Shown in pieces: positions 48,932 to 57,760 of a DNA stretch of 64,000 nucleotides. Under the pieces are notes generated by a model. It was not told the DNA's origin. It worked only from the letters and a program-made list of their open reading frames with translations, and did no database searches. Each line of letters opens with the position of its first letter. Position 1 is the first letter of the stretch. This DNA comes from Moritella sp. PE36 (GTDB taxonomy: Bacteria; Pseudomonadota; Gammaproteobacteria; Enterobacterales; Moritellaceae). Where the stretch lies: contig NZ_ABCQ01000006.1 in assembly GCF_000170855.1 (NCBI RefSeq), positions 81,696-145,695 of the forward strand. Direction: 5' to 3'. The position numbers and the translations under genes were made by a program.

Positions 48932-49432
48932 CTACTGAATATTTAATAGCGACTGGCTAAACGAGCCAAGCAAGGTTTCTTGAATACTATTAGTCTCTTG
49001 ATAACTACAAGCGACCCCTTTTTCAATAAACTTTAACGCAAAATTAAAATTATTTTCCTGAGATGCTTCAGAAAGACTCGTTACTAATGGCAACGCCTGT
49101 CTGACAATTACATCTGCAACACCCGCAACGAGTGGCGACATCTGCCTGACCATTGCGTCAGCAATACCAAGAGCACTCTTATCCGCCATCGCCATTGTTA
49201 ACTGCCCATCATACATATCGCGGTACATACGCTGGCGGTCGCTATTAACAAACGAATCATCAGAAGCTAACGCATCACTAGCAGTACGCATACTTTTTAA
49301 TACCATTTGCAAAAACATGGTTTCAAATTGATCTGCCACCTGAGTCAAACCTTCAACCGTATTCCCATGTTCTTTAATTGCATTAACGGTTGTTGGGTCC
49401 ATTGCTAACCCAGTTGTTTCTATTTTTGTCAT
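48932..49432 (-). CDS. flgJ: FlgJ, rod-assembly domain only
   Basis: 166 aa. The rod-binding domain is clear (VADQFETMFLQMVLKSMRTASDALASDDSFVNSDRQRMYRDMYDGQLTMAMADKSALGIADAMVRQM). The C-terminal muramidase domain found in enteric FlgJ (about 313 aa) is missing, and the remaining 60 residues are of low conservation. A separate lytic enzyme must open peptidoglycan for the rod. The frame is intact, so this is the natural form rather than a frameshift. It lies 19 bp before flgK. Confidence 0.88.
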   Translation of the reverse strand: MTKIETTGLAMDPTTVNAIKEHGNTVEGLTQVADQFETMFLQMVLKSMRTASDALASDDSFVNSDRQRMYRDMYDGQLTMAMADKSALGIADAMVRQMSPLVAGVADVIVRQALPLVTSLSEASQENNFNFALKFIEKGVACSYQETNSIQETLLGSFSQSLLNIQ

Positions 49433-49454
49433 TGAGTTACTACCAGTTTTGTCA

Positions 49455-50567
49455 TTAAATTACTACCAATTCAGCTTCTAATGCACCCGCTTGATCAAGT
49501 GCTTGTAAAATTGACATTAAATCGTCTGGCGATGCGCCTAAACTATTAATAGCTCGGACAATAACCTCCAGAGAAGTACCTTCAGGCACAATAAACATCG
49601 GGTTATCGCCTTTCTGTATATAGATTGACGACTCTGGTGTTATCGCAGTATTGCCATTAGAGAAAGCATTGGGTTGACTTACATTTGAGCGTTCATTAAT
49701 GGTTACCGTTAAGTTACCGTGACTAACAGCCGCTTTGCGAACCTTCACATTCGCCCCCATGACCACAGTCCCTGTTCGACTATTAAACACAATACGCGGT
49801 TTAACTCGACCTAACTCAATTTCTATCTCTTCTAACATCGACATGAAGGTAACGCGTTGACGCGCATCGACGGGTGCTGCAACGGTCACACGATGTTGTC
49901 CTTTCGCTTGTGCTACGCCGTCACCAAAAATAGCATTGATGGCAAGCTCGATGTTACGCGCCGTTTTAAAGTTCGGTGTTTTAAGATTAAGTACCACTTC
50001 TTTTGCGCTAATAAAATTAGTCTGGATCTCTTTTTCAACCGTTCCCCCGTTAGGAATGATACCAACAGTCGGCGTATTCACTGTCACTGAAGAACCAGAG
50101 CCACCTGTCGCTTTTATGCCGCCAACAACAAGGTTACCTTGAGCCGTAGCATATATTTCACCATCCATACCACGTAACGGTGTTAATAGTAGGGTGCCAC
50201 CACGTAAGCTTTTCGCATCACCAATCGAAGACACTGTAATATTGATGGTTTGACCTTTACCGGCCTGAGGTGCCACCTCAGCAGTGATCATAACTGCGGC
50301 CACATTTTTTAATTTAGGGTTGCCTTTATCACCGAGTTTTACGCCAAACTGCTGCAACATATTAATCATTGACTGAGTCGTAAATTTCACTTGACTCTTA
50401 TCCCCCGAGCCATCTAAACCCACAACAAGCCCATAGCCAATCAGCTGATTTTTACGTAGCCCTTGGATATCGGTAATATCCAATAACATACGCTGATATG
50501 CAGCACTAACACCGACAGATAACAGTGTCGAACATAACAACACTGATAACAAAATTAGTTTCTTCAT
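49455..50567 (-). CDS. flgI: Flagellar P-ring protein FlgI
   Basis: 370 aa with a Sec signal peptide ([23 protein letters not shown]). The mature start [34 protein letters not shown] is the FlgI hallmark, and the end [25 protein letters not shown] is intact. It forms the P ring around the rod in the peptidoglycan layer with help from FlgA. It follows flgH by 70 bp. Confidence 0.97.
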   Translation of the reverse strand: MKKLILLSVLLCSTLLSVGVSAAYQRMLLDITDIQGLRKNQLIGYGLVVGLDGSGDKSQVKFTTQSMINMLQQFGVKLGDKGNPKLKNVAAVMITAEVAPQAGKGQTINITVSSIGDAKSLRGGTLLLTPLRGMDGEIYATAQGNLVVGGIKATGGSGSSVTVNTPTVGIIPNGGTVEKEIQTNFISAKEVVLNLKTPNFKTARNIELAINAIFGDGVAQAKGQHRVTVAAPVDARQRVTFMSMLEEIEIELGRVKPRIVFNSRTGTVVMGANVKVRKAAVSHGNLTVTINERSNVSQPNAFSNGNTAITPESSIYIQKGDNPMFIVPEGTSLEVIVRAINSLGASPDDLMSILQALDQAGALEAELVVI

Positions 50568-50637
50568 TCATTTAACCTAAGTTATATTGTCTCTGAATCA
50601 CAACCCTGAATACGTTCTAGCAACCACTGATTGATGG

Positions 50638-51327
50638 CTAAAAAGGAAACCACTTACTATTAATGAATCGTGTAAACCAACCTTGTTGATTCGATTCAGC
50701 AAGTTCTCCACGCCCAGCATAAGTAATATTCGCATCTGCAAGTCTTCGAGAGCTTATTCGATTCGACTTATCAATGTCATCGACCCGGACTAAGCCTGTC
50801 AAACGAATATACTCATCCCCTTGGTTGAGTTTGATCCATTTCTCACCACGAATACGTAACGCGCCAGTCGGTAAAATTTCAGCAACCGTCACCGTAATCG
50901 CACCAGATAATGCATTTTGTTGGCTTGATGTACCACCACCATTAAATGAGCGGTCAGAACCAAGGCTAAACGAACCTGTTGCATCAAAAGACGACAGATT
51001 ACTGGTATAATTACCACCACCTTTAGAGTTCTTTTTAATGCCTGAGTTTGCTCGCTTACTAGACTGAGTCTGCTCTTCGAGTATTACCGTTAAAATATCA
51101 CCGACCTTGTATGCGCGACGATCTTGAAACATATTTAATAGTGAAGAATTAGCTAATAAACTACCATCACCTAGCGTAGTTGTATCACTGCGTACTATCG
51201 GTTTAGTGGTGATAGTAGGTGACCATTCTGCCTCACCCGGCTTTGCCTCTAACACATTGTAAGCGTTATCGGCACAACCTCCTAACAGAGCACAAACACT
51301 CAGTTTTACCAGCCATTTCGCCAACAT
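50638..51327 (-). CDS. flgH: Flagellar L-ring lipoprotein FlgH
   Basis: 229 aa with a lipoprotein signal (KLSVCALLGGCADN; lipobox LGGC). The FlgH core (LFQDRRAYKVGDILTVILEEQTQSSKRANSG ... SGAITVTVAEILPTGALRIRGEKWIKLNQGDEYIRLTGLVRVDDI) is well conserved. It builds the L ring in the outer membrane. The 70-bp gap to flgI is the longest within the rod-hook operon. Confidence 0.96.
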   Translation of the reverse strand: MLAKWLVKLSVCALLGGCADNAYNVLEAKPGEAEWSPTITTKPIVRSDTTTLGDGSLLANSSLLNMFQDRRAYKVGDILTVILEEQTQSSKRANSGIKKNSKGGGNYTSNLSSFDATGSFSLGSDRSFNGGGTSSQQNALSGAITVTVAEILPTGALRIRGEKWIKLNQGDEYIRLTGLVRVDDIDKSNRISSRRLADANITYAGRGELAESNQQGWFTRFINSKWFPF

Positions 51328-51343
51328 AATTAGTACCTATCGG

Positions 51344-52129
51344 TTATAAAGATTGAGTAACGAACTGCAACATTTTATCCGCAGCAGACACCACTTTGGC
51401 ATTCATTTCATAAGCGCGTTGCGTCGAAATCATATCGACCATTTCTTCCACTACACTTACATTTGAACCTTCTAACCCGCGTTGCTTAATTTGTCCTAAT
51501 GAGGCCTCGCCAGCCACGCCTTCTTGTGCCGCACCAGATGACCCAGTTTCAGTATATAAATTACCACCTAACGCAACTAGACCTGCTGGATTAGCAAAAC
51601 TGGCCAACGTTATTTGGCCTACGTCTTGTGGCGCACTTTCACCCGCTAACTGCGCTGTTATAGTGCCGTCTGAACCAATTGTAATACTGGTTGCGTCTGC
51701 TGGAATTTGGATGCTTGGAACCAATGGTAAACCATCGCTATTCACAATTTGACTATCTGAATTCAACGTGAACTGACCATTGCGCGTATACGCTATTTCA
51801 CCGCTGACTTGTTCAACTTGGAAAAAACCTTTCCCAATAATAGCCATATCCAGCTCTTGACCCGTGTCAGCAAAGCTCCCCGGCGTGAAGACTTTTTGAG
51901 TACCGGTAACACGAACACCATTACCAACTTGAACGCCCGTGGGTATTTCATTATTTTGGTCTGCTAATGCCCCTGGCTGACGTTTGATATCATAAAATAG
52001 ATCCGAGAATGCAACGCGATCTTTTTTAAAACCAGTGGTATTAACATTGGCGAGGTTATTGGCAATTATTGACATTTTTACATCTTGTGCTGCCAACCCG
52101 GTTTTACTTGTCCAAAGTGCTGAACTCAT
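51344..52129 (-). CDS. flgG: Distal rod protein FlgG
   Basis: 261 aa, standard. N-terminal MSSALWTSKTGLAAQDVKMSIIANNLANVNTTGFKKDRVAFSDLFYD, with the rod consensus ANNLANVNTTGFK, and the C-terminal SNVSVVEEMVDMISTQRAYEMNAKVVSAADKMLQFV. It forms the distal rod before the hook. It sits between flgF and flgH. Confidence 0.97.
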   Translation of the reverse strand: MSSALWTSKTGLAAQDVKMSIIANNLANVNTTGFKKDRVAFSDLFYDIKRQPGALADQNNEIPTGVQVGNGVRVTGTQKVFTPGSFADTGQELDMAIIGKGFFQVEQVSGEIAYTRNGQFTLNSDSQIVNSDGLPLVPSIQIPADATSITIGSDGTITAQLAGESAPQDVGQITLASFANPAGLVALGGNLYTETGSSGAAQEGVAGEASLGQIKQRGLEGSNVSVVEEMVDMISTQRAYEMNAKVVSAADKMLQFVTQSL

Positions 52130-52194
52130 TATATTATTCCTACTATTTAAAGCTAAGGTGATTAATTATTTAAAGCTAAAGTAATTAATTATTA

Positions 52195-52920
52195 TCAACC
52201 GCTGATCAGTTGATTGCCTTTTTGAGCCAATGTATCAGCAGTTTTCATCATCTTAATTTGCAGTTCAAACTGGCGATTAACCATCATTGATGAAACCAAC
52301 TCGGTCACCGCATTCACATTAGAACCTTCCAGAAATCCTGACACTAACGCGACATCTTCAGCTCGATTTCCTACAGCGCCCGCCTTTAAATGCAACAAGC
52401 CGTCCTGCCCTTTCACCATGCTGCCCGCTTCAGGTTTAATCAGCTTTATTTGGCCAACTTGAACCTGTGCACCGCCTAAAGTAATGGCAGTCACAGTCCC
52501 ATCACTGCCAATTTCGATACTTTGGTATTCAGGAAAAGTAAGTTGCGCACCATTAGCAACCACAGCGTTACCATTAATGGAAGCACGGCCTTCACTGTCT
52601 AATGTCATGCTGCCTGCCCGAGTATATGCTTCAGCTCCACCCGGCGTTCGCACTGCAATATAGCCTTCGCCTTGAATTGCGATATCTAAGCTACGGCCAG
52701 TTTTTTCTAGCTTACCAGCAGAAAAATTAGTACCTGACGCTGCACTTTGACTAAGATAACGAGTTTCATAACCCGCGCCTTCGATCTTGTAAGCTACAGC
52801 GCGATCAATATCCGCTTTAAAGCCGTTGGTATTAACATTCGCCAGATTATTAGCGCGAATGTTCATTGCCGTTTGGCTTTGCTCGGCACCAGATAAAGCG
52901 GTATAGAGTAGTTTCATCAA
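52195..52920 (-). CDS. flgF: Proximal rod protein FlgF
   Basis: 241 aa. NIRANNLANVNTNGFKADIDRAVAYKIEG and the end SGFLEGSNVNAVTELVSSMMVNRQFELQIKMMKTADTLAQKGNQLIS are the FlgF pattern. It lies after flgE and before flgG, 66 bp from the latter. The gap carries two near copies of TATTTAAAGCTAA. Confidence 0.96.
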   Translation of the reverse strand: MMKLLYTALSGAEQSQTAMNIRANNLANVNTNGFKADIDRAVAYKIEGAGYETRYLSQSAASGTNFSAGKLEKTGRSLDIAIQGEGYIAVRTPGGAEAYTRAGSMTLDSEGRASINGNAVVANGAQLTFPEYQSIEIGSDGTVTAITLGGAQVQVGQIKLIKPEAGSMVKGQDGLLHLKAGAVGNRAEDVALVSGFLEGSNVNAVTELVSSMMVNRQFELQIKMMKTADTLAQKGNQLISG

Positions 52921-52930
52921 CTAATTCCTA

Positions 52931-54244
52931 TTAAAATGCGTTAAATAACACTTGAGTCATTTTTTCAGCGGCTGAAATTGTTTTAGAATTAGCTTGATAG
53001 TTACGCTGTGCTGTCATCAAACTAACGAGTTCACCAGTCAGGTCTACGTTAGAACCTTCATAAGCACCCGACGTTAATGAACCCAGTGTGCCACTGCTTG
53101 GTAAGCCTACAGTTGGTGCACCCGAGGCAAAACTCTGACCCCATGTGGTATTATCACCTTGACGTAAGCCATTTGGATTAGCAAAATTAGCCAAAATCAC
53201 TTTGCCTTGTAGCTTATCTTGACCATTAGTGTAAACACCGTAGAGAGATCCATCATCATCAATACGAATTGTTTTCAGATCGCCGGCGCCATAACCGTTA
53301 GTTTCATTACGACTCAAGCTAAAACTTGCTGCATTTTGACTCATATTCGTCATTGATATTTTGATGCTTAATGGATCAGCACCCGTTATAGTCTGCGAAA
53401 GCTCTACCGAGCCAGTTGGCGACGTGATGTTACCACTGGTGTCAAAATTTAATGTTTGCGTTGCGGTAGTACCGGCTTTTTGTCCATCGATGAAATAATG
53501 TACATCCCATTCATTTTCAACAGTAATACCTCTAGCAGCAACCGCTTTCACTTCAGGGCTGCCGATGACTTTCGGCGTAGCCGTCGGATCCGCTATCACC
53601 GCTGGTTTAGCAGCCACGGCTGTAACAGCAGGTCCGGGCACTTGTTTAACAAAATACTGTGTTAACACGTGCTCACGGCCTAATGAATCAAAAACTTTGC
53701 CTGATTGTGAATAGTTATACATATCAGGTTGGATATTGGTGGGGTCAAACGCTGTCGCAGGTGCTGCAGCATCGGCTTTTAAGTTAGCGGCAAATTCAAC
53801 ACTTGACGATGCTTTCGCGGGTAATGTACCAGTGCCGACCTTTAGATCCGAAATAACACCGCTTAACAGTGCGCCATTTGCATCGACAGGGTAACCCTGT
53901 AAGCGCGCACCACTACTGGTTTCAATATAATTGCTCGCATTACGAACAAACGAACCAGCACGCGTATAAGATGTTTCACCGCCATTATTTAATACAAAAA
54001 AACCACGACCAGAGATCGCAAGATCCATTGAACGGCCAGTATTAACGACATCGCCATCGCGATCAAAGTTACTTGAAATCGCAGCAACTTCCACACCGCC
54101 AGCAGAACCACCACTGTAAACAGAAGAGAACTCTGCACGACCTGATTTAAAACCCGAGGTATTTACATTGGCAATATTTTGCGAAATAACATTAAGCTGC
54201 TCATTGGTAGAACGAAGCCCTGACAAACCGATACTATAAGACAT
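52931..54244 (-). CDS. flgE: Flagellar hook protein FlgE
   Basis: 437 aa. The ends are canonical (MSYSIGLSGLRSTNEQLNVISQNIANVNTSGFKSGRAEFSSVYSG ... GSNVDLTGELVSLMTAQRNYQANSKTISAAEKMTQVLF). An Ala/Pro/Val-rich insert at about 202-238 (PGPAVTAVAAKPAVIADPTATPK) is unusual in the outer domain. Subunits form the curved hook. It lies 9 bp after flgD. Confidence 0.96.
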   Translation of the reverse strand: MSYSIGLSGLRSTNEQLNVISQNIANVNTSGFKSGRAEFSSVYSGGSAGGVEVAAISSNFDRDGDVVNTGRSMDLAISGRGFFVLNNGGETSYTRAGSFVRNASNYIETSSGARLQGYPVDANGALLSGVISDLKVGTGTLPAKASSSVEFAANLKADAAAPATAFDPTNIQPDMYNYSQSGKVFDSLGREHVLTQYFVKQVPGPAVTAVAAKPAVIADPTATPKVIGSPEVKAVAARGITVENEWDVHYFIDGQKAGTTATQTLNFDTSGNITSPTGSVELSQTITGADPLSIKISMTNMSQNAASFSLSRNETNGYGAGDLKTIRIDDDGSLYGVYTNGQDKLQGKVILANFANPNGLRQGDNTTWGQSFASGAPTVGLPSSGTLGSLTSGAYEGSNVDLTGELVSLMTAQRNYQANSKTISAAEKMTQVLFNAF

Positions 54245-54253
54245 TTTAAACCC

Positions 54254-54910
54254 TTAACTTGTTGTTTTACCAAATTCAGAAATAGAGAACAGAGAGACAC
54301 TACCCATACCTGCAATTGACAGCTGAATATCAGAACCTGTTTTTGGCAGCGTTACTTTTTCAACTTCTCGCGATAGTAAGGGGGCACCGTTTAGTACTCG
54401 TTCACCCATTTTAACTTCAACGTCAAACACATAGCTGCCTTCATCTAGTTCTGGCACTTCGAATGCAATATCGCCAGACTCAGGGTATTTCCAAGTTTGT
54501 GTATTAATAACCTTGCCGTTCAAATCTTTTACAGTCAGGGTAACTTCATCAGCCGCACCATCGAGACGGATAACACCGCTTGGTTTTTCACCTTGCTTGG
54601 CAGCAATGCCAGTAGATGGGACTAACACTGTGGTACCAATTAAGGCTGTGCTCTGTAGTACTTGTTGGGTATAGAGCATTTCAGCTTGACTAGATTGACC
54701 GGCACGTAACCCTTCAACCCCTTCAACCATCGAAAACTGGGCCAATTGGCTGACATACTCAGTACCATCTAGTGGATCAAGAGGGTCCTGGTTTTTAATT
54801 TGCGCAACCATCATCTGTAAAAATTCATTTTTCAAGCCCAAAGCACTATTGGCTGTAACCTCAGACGTCTGAGCTGGGTTCGTTCTGTTGCTATTATTTA
54901 TTGGATTCAT
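54254..54910 (-). CDS. flgD: Hook-cap protein FlgD
   Basis: 218 aa. The conserved N-terminal segment FLQMMVAQIKNQDPLDPLDGTEYVSQLAQFSMVEGVEGL is the FlgD motif; the C-terminal half is a beta-sandwich (FlgD_ig plus Tudor-like). It caps the growing hook and is discarded afterwards. Adjacent to flgC with a 5-bp gap. Confidence 0.96.
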   Translation of the reverse strand: MNPINNSNRTNPAQTSEVTANSALGLKNEFLQMMVAQIKNQDPLDPLDGTEYVSQLAQFSMVEGVEGLRAGQSSQAEMLYTQQVLQSTALIGTTVLVPSTGIAAKQGEKPSGVIRLDGAADEVTLTVKDLNGKVINTQTWKYPESGDIAFEVPELDEGSYVFDVEVKMGERVLNGAPLLSREVEKVTLPKTGSDIQLSIAGMGSVSLFSISEFGKTTS

Positions 54911-54915
54911 AACCG

Positions 54916-55338
54916 CTACCCTTGTCCAAGTCTTAACAGACTTTGTTGCATGCTATTGACACGGCGCATGACCTCAGCTGAACTCTCAAAACTACGAGAT
55001 GCCGACATCATGTCAGCCATTTCAGCCACCGCATTCACATTCGAATAAAAAACGTAGCCATCATTATTTGCGAGTGTATTTTCAGGCTCATATCGACGTT
55101 CGATAGCTTGTTGTGATCGAGTAACCCCAAGCATATTAACGCTTGCTCCCGTCACCTCTAACGTTTCTTGACTCGTTTGATAGATAGTCGAAAAGATCGG
55201 TTTCAAAGCATGATATGCTTCTTTTTCGCTGCTTGCTGCAGAGTTCACATTCGCTAAATTTGAGGCGACTGTATTCAAACGTAATGTCTGGCTTCGCATA
55301 CCACTACCAGCAATTTCATAGATATTATTAAACGACAT
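54916..55338 (-). CDS. flgC: Proximal rod protein FlgC
   Basis: 140 aa with ITEIAGSGMRSQTLRLNTVASNLANVNSAASSEKEAYHALKPIF-type start and SNVNAVAEMADMMSASRSFESSAEVMRRVNSMQQSLL at the end, both FlgC signatures. It is 2 bp from flgB, within the rod-hook operon. Confidence 0.96.
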   Translation of the reverse strand: MSFNNIYEIAGSGMRSQTLRLNTVASNLANVNSAASSEKEAYHALKPIFSTIYQTSQETLEVTGASVNMLGVTRSQQAIERRYEPENTLANNDGYVFYSNVNAVAEMADMMSASRSFESSAEVMRRVNSMQQSLLRLGQG

Positions 55339-55340
55339 AA

Positions 55341-55712
55341 TTAGCGTCCATCGATTACTTTTTGAAGTCCTTGAATACGCATATTTAAGAACGTTAAACT
55401 ACTTTGGAAGTTCATCGCATTGTTATTAAATTTTGCTTGTTCGACACCTAACTCAGCAGTATTACCGTCTTTTGAAGCTTGAAATGGCACACGATATAGA
55501 CTATCCATTTCGAGTTCTGGTAATCTACCGCCCGTTGATTGATTTAATTGCATTTCTAAATTTGTCAGCACTGACTTGAAATCATAATCGCGGGCCAGAT
55601 AACCCGGAGTATCAACATTGGCTAAGTTACCAGCTAAAATTTCACTGCGTTGAACTCGCGCTTGTAAAGCGTAAGGATGAATCCCCAGTGCTTTATCAAA
55701 ATTTATTGCCAT
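55341..55712 (-). CDS. flgB: Proximal rod protein FlgB
   Basis: 123 aa. HPYALQARVQRSEILAGNLANVDTPGYLARDYDFKSVL is the FlgB family start, and NNNAMNFQSSLTFLNMRIQGLQKVIDGR the end. First gene of the rod-hook operon; a sigma-54-type promoter lies about 48 bp upstream of its start, inside the 5' region of the divergent flgA. Confidence 0.96.
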   Translation of the reverse strand: MAINFDKALGIHPYALQARVQRSEILAGNLANVDTPGYLARDYDFKSVLTNLEMQLNQSTGGRLPELEMDSLYRVPFQASKDGNTAELGVEQAKFNNNAMNFQSSLTFLNMRIQGLQKVIDGR

Positions 55713-55757
55713 GAACTGTGATTCCTATGGTTTGTTATCATAAACTTAGTCAACTTA

Positions 55758-55773
55758 AGCAATATTCACACCA
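55758..55773 (-). promoter_or_regulatory. Sigma-54 (LafK-dependent) promoter of flgB
   Basis: Minus-strand TGGTGTGAATATTGCT has the required GG-N10-GC spacing of the -24/-12 sigma-54 consensus TGGCACG-N4-TTGCA. It points to flgB. Rod-hook genes of lateral systems are known to depend on LafK and sigma-54, and a lafK gene is in this cluster. Confidence 0.65.
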
Positions 55774-55795
55774 CAAATTAAAGAGTGTTAAAACA

Positions 55796-56536
55796 ATGAC
55801 TTACCATGCAAGTAAACAAAAAAGGGAAGTGGGTGCGGAAGTGCAACTTCCCCTAAGGAAGTTACTGATATTAAGTATTCTGTGGTCACTGAGTTACAGC
55901 GTGTCTGCGCATTTATTTAAGCAACAGGTTGATCAAGATATTAAGCGCTATAGCCAGCAGCAAAACTGGCGAAATTATGATGCTGAGGTCCTCATCTGGC
56001 TACCGAATAAAGCAAATCACTTGCCTGCCTGTAAAGACACCGTGCAATATCAACGGGCAACACCAAATAATGCACCTATCGGTCGAGTCAATTATTTAAT
56101 ATCTTGTACACAGCCAAGCTGGAAGATCCGCGCGCACGCTAAAGTAAAAATAGGGTTAGAAGTGTGGCATGCTAAAACAGACATTAACCCCAATCAGATA
56201 CTAAAAAAACAAAATATTCAGTTACAACGGGGAGTAATAAGCCGTCACACCCAACGTTTTATCACAAGCTCACAACAATTAGTCAATCAACGAGCTAAAC
56301 GCCGAATTAGGTCAGGTAAAATCATCTTACCAAGTCAATTACAGCAACGTCTCTTAGTCGAGCGTAATGATGAAGTCATAATCAGGGCCGGTTCAGGCAG
56401 TTTTGTAGTATCAATGAAAGGAAAAGCCCTGCAGAATGGTCAATTAGGTGATAAAATCTATATTAAGAACCTGTCATCTGGAAAAAAGATTCAGGCTAAA
56501 ATCATTGCATCAGGCGTTGTTGAAACTTTATTTTAG
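55796..56536 (+). CDS. flgA: P-ring assembly chaperone FlgA
   Basis: About 246 aa from the ATG at 55796; the frame opens at 55718, overlapping the flgB start region, and a GTG near 55832 is another option. An N-terminal hydrophobic segment (LLILSILWSLSYSVSAHLF) exports it to the periplasm. The SAF domain (KVKIGLEVWHAKTDINPNQILKKQNIQLQRGVISRH) and the C-terminal NDEVIIRAGSGSFVVSMKGKALQNGQLGDKIYIKNLSSGKKIQAKIIASGVVE are typical. It helps FlgI assemble. It is divergent from flgB, and starts the flgAMN unit. The exact start is uncertain. Confidence 0.85.
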   Translation: MTYHASKQKREVGAEVQLPLRKLLILSILWSLSYSVSAHLFKQQVDQDIKRYSQQQNWRNYDAEVLIWLPNKANHLPACKDTVQYQRATPNNAPIGRVNYLISCTQPSWKIRAHAKVKIGLEVWHAKTDINPNQILKKQNIQLQRGVISRHTQRFITSSQQLVNQRAKRRIRSGKIILPSQLQQRLLVERNDEVIIRAGSGSFVVSMKGKALQNGQLGDKIYIKNLSSGKKIQAKIIASGVVETLF

Positions 56537-56620
56537 TTTATTTTCCATTTAGAATTACAGTTACACTCTGTTTGTGTCGCTTAACTATAATAACCGGATA
56601 ATTGTAGGTACGAGAACAGC

Positions 56621-56896
56621 ATGAAAATAACCAATAGCATTAATGGTCACGCAATGGCTAAAGCCGTATCAAGCTCAACTAAAGTAACAACTGATACTGC
56701 AGTTCAAGGTTTGAAACAAACAACTGAAGTGAATCGAAAAGCCGATAACTTTGTTAATATCAGCGATAAGTTAGCACCGACTTCGGATATAGACATGGAT
56801 AAAGTGAACCGCATTTCGGCACTACTTAGAGAAGGTAAACTAAGCTTAGATTTAGACATACTGACTGATAGTATTGTTGAGATGCACCGTCGATGA
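56621..56896 (+). CDS. flgM: Anti-sigma-28 factor FlgM
   Basis: 91 aa with a disordered N-terminal half and a C-terminal helix set (NISDKLAPTSDIDMDKVNRISALLREGKLSLDLDILTDSIVEMHRR) matching FlgM. It binds LafS until the hook is complete and then is exported. Overlaps flgN by 4 bp. A CCGGATAA sequence at 56594-56601 resembles a sigma-28 -10, but no matching -35 was seen. Confidence 0.92.
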   Translation: MKITNSINGHAMAKAVSSSTKVTTDTAVQGLKQTTEVNRKADNFVNISDKLAPTSDIDMDKVNRISALLREGKLSLDLDILTDSIVEMHRR

Positions 56897-57339
56897 GTAA
56901 AGTTCGTCAATTTATCATCGCTTTAATTTCAGGCCTAAAGGCAGATATTAAAAATTACTCACTATTCCATGAATTACTGCACAAACAGCACAACCTGATG
57001 CAGCAACATAACAGTGAAGAACTCATCACGTTAAATCAAGATCATAGTATATTATTAGAAACAATTCGTAAGCACGCTATACGCCGTAAACAACTGATGT
57101 ATCATATTGGTGTTACTGCTGATAATGCGGGTATGGAAAAAATACTGGCCGCACTAGATGCGCAATCCGGCCCTCAAGTCGCCATATTATGGGATAAATT
57201 AAAGCAGCTAACTCACCACTGCCACAACCAGAATGAAGTGAATGGTCAATTACTCGCATTACAATCCGAACTATTAAATAAAGTCTTACATATTCAACCG
57301 CAAGATGAGTATTCACCCAATACAGCCGGTGAATACTAA
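56893..57339 (+). CDS. flgN: FlgK/FlgL export chaperone FlgN
   Basis: 148 aa helical protein with ISGLKADIKNYSLFHELLHKQHNLMQQHNSEELITLNQDHSILLETI, fitting the FlgN family by size and position after flgM. It escorts the hook-filament junction proteins to export. Its last codons contain a hairpin (57308-57337), and the stop is 1 bp from the convergent fliJ stop. Confidence 0.8.
   Translation: MSKVRQFIIALISGLKADIKNYSLFHELLHKQHNLMQQHNSEELITLNQDHSILLETIRKHAIRRKQLMYHIGVTADNAGMEKILAALDAQSGPQVAILWDKLKQLTHHCHNQNEVNGQLLALQSELLNKVLHIQPQDEYSPNTAGEY
57308..57337. terminator. Hairpin within the flgN 3' end at the flgN-fliJ junction
   Basis: Perfect 10-bp arms AGTATTCACC / GGTGAATACT around a 10-nt loop. 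It lies in the last codons of flgN and right after fliJ on the other strand. There is no intergenic room and no T-run, so it may act as a factor-assisted or weak terminator for both directions. Confidence 0.5.
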
Positions 57340-57340
57340 G

Positions 57341-57760
57341 TTAATCTCGATTCCGTAAAAAAACCTGTATAGCTAGTTCATCATTTTGAAATTGTTCAGC
57401 TATATCTTGTGCTAACTGCGCCTTAGATTCACGCCTCCTGAGCACGGATTCAAAACCTTTAACCTGCCCAATTTTCTGGCTGATAAGCGTGTTCTGGCGT
57501 AATAGGTCCGCTTCATGTAGATCGATTTCAAACTGTTGGTTATCAATCAAACCGTCAACTTGATTTCGCATCGACTGCATATTTTGCAAATGCAATACTT
57601 GGCTATCGCCACTATTTGCAGTTAAAGCTTGTTGGTAAGCCGCTAATTGAGATACCTGATATTTTTTACGCTGCAGTTGTTCATTAAACTGTATTCGCTG
57701 CGCTGCTAATTCATCTAATTTTTTTTGTTCTATACCGATTAATCTATTTAGCATGCTCAT
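57341..57760 (-). CDS. fliJ: Flagellar export protein FliJ
   Basis: 139 aa coiled-coil protein with heptad-rich sequence (IGIEQKKLDELAAQRIQFNEQLQRKKYQVSQLAAYQQAL), consistent with the FliJ stalk that links the FliI ATPase to the FlhA gate. It overlaps fliI by 17 bp and is the last gene of the lafK-fliEFGHIJ unit. Assigned mainly by coiled-coil content, size and position. Confidence 0.85.
   Translation of the reverse strand: MSMLNRLIGIEQKKLDELAAQRIQFNEQLQRKKYQVSQLAAYQQALTANSGDSQVLHLQNMQSMRNQVDGLIDNQQFEIDLHEADLLRQNTLISQKIGQVKGFESVLRRRESKAQLAQDIAEQFQNDELAIQVFLRNRD

Noticed and set aside
56594..56601. CCGGATAA upstream of flgM as a sigma-28 -10
   Set aside because: No -35 match at the proper distance could be found, so it is only mentioned with flgM and not listed as a promoter.
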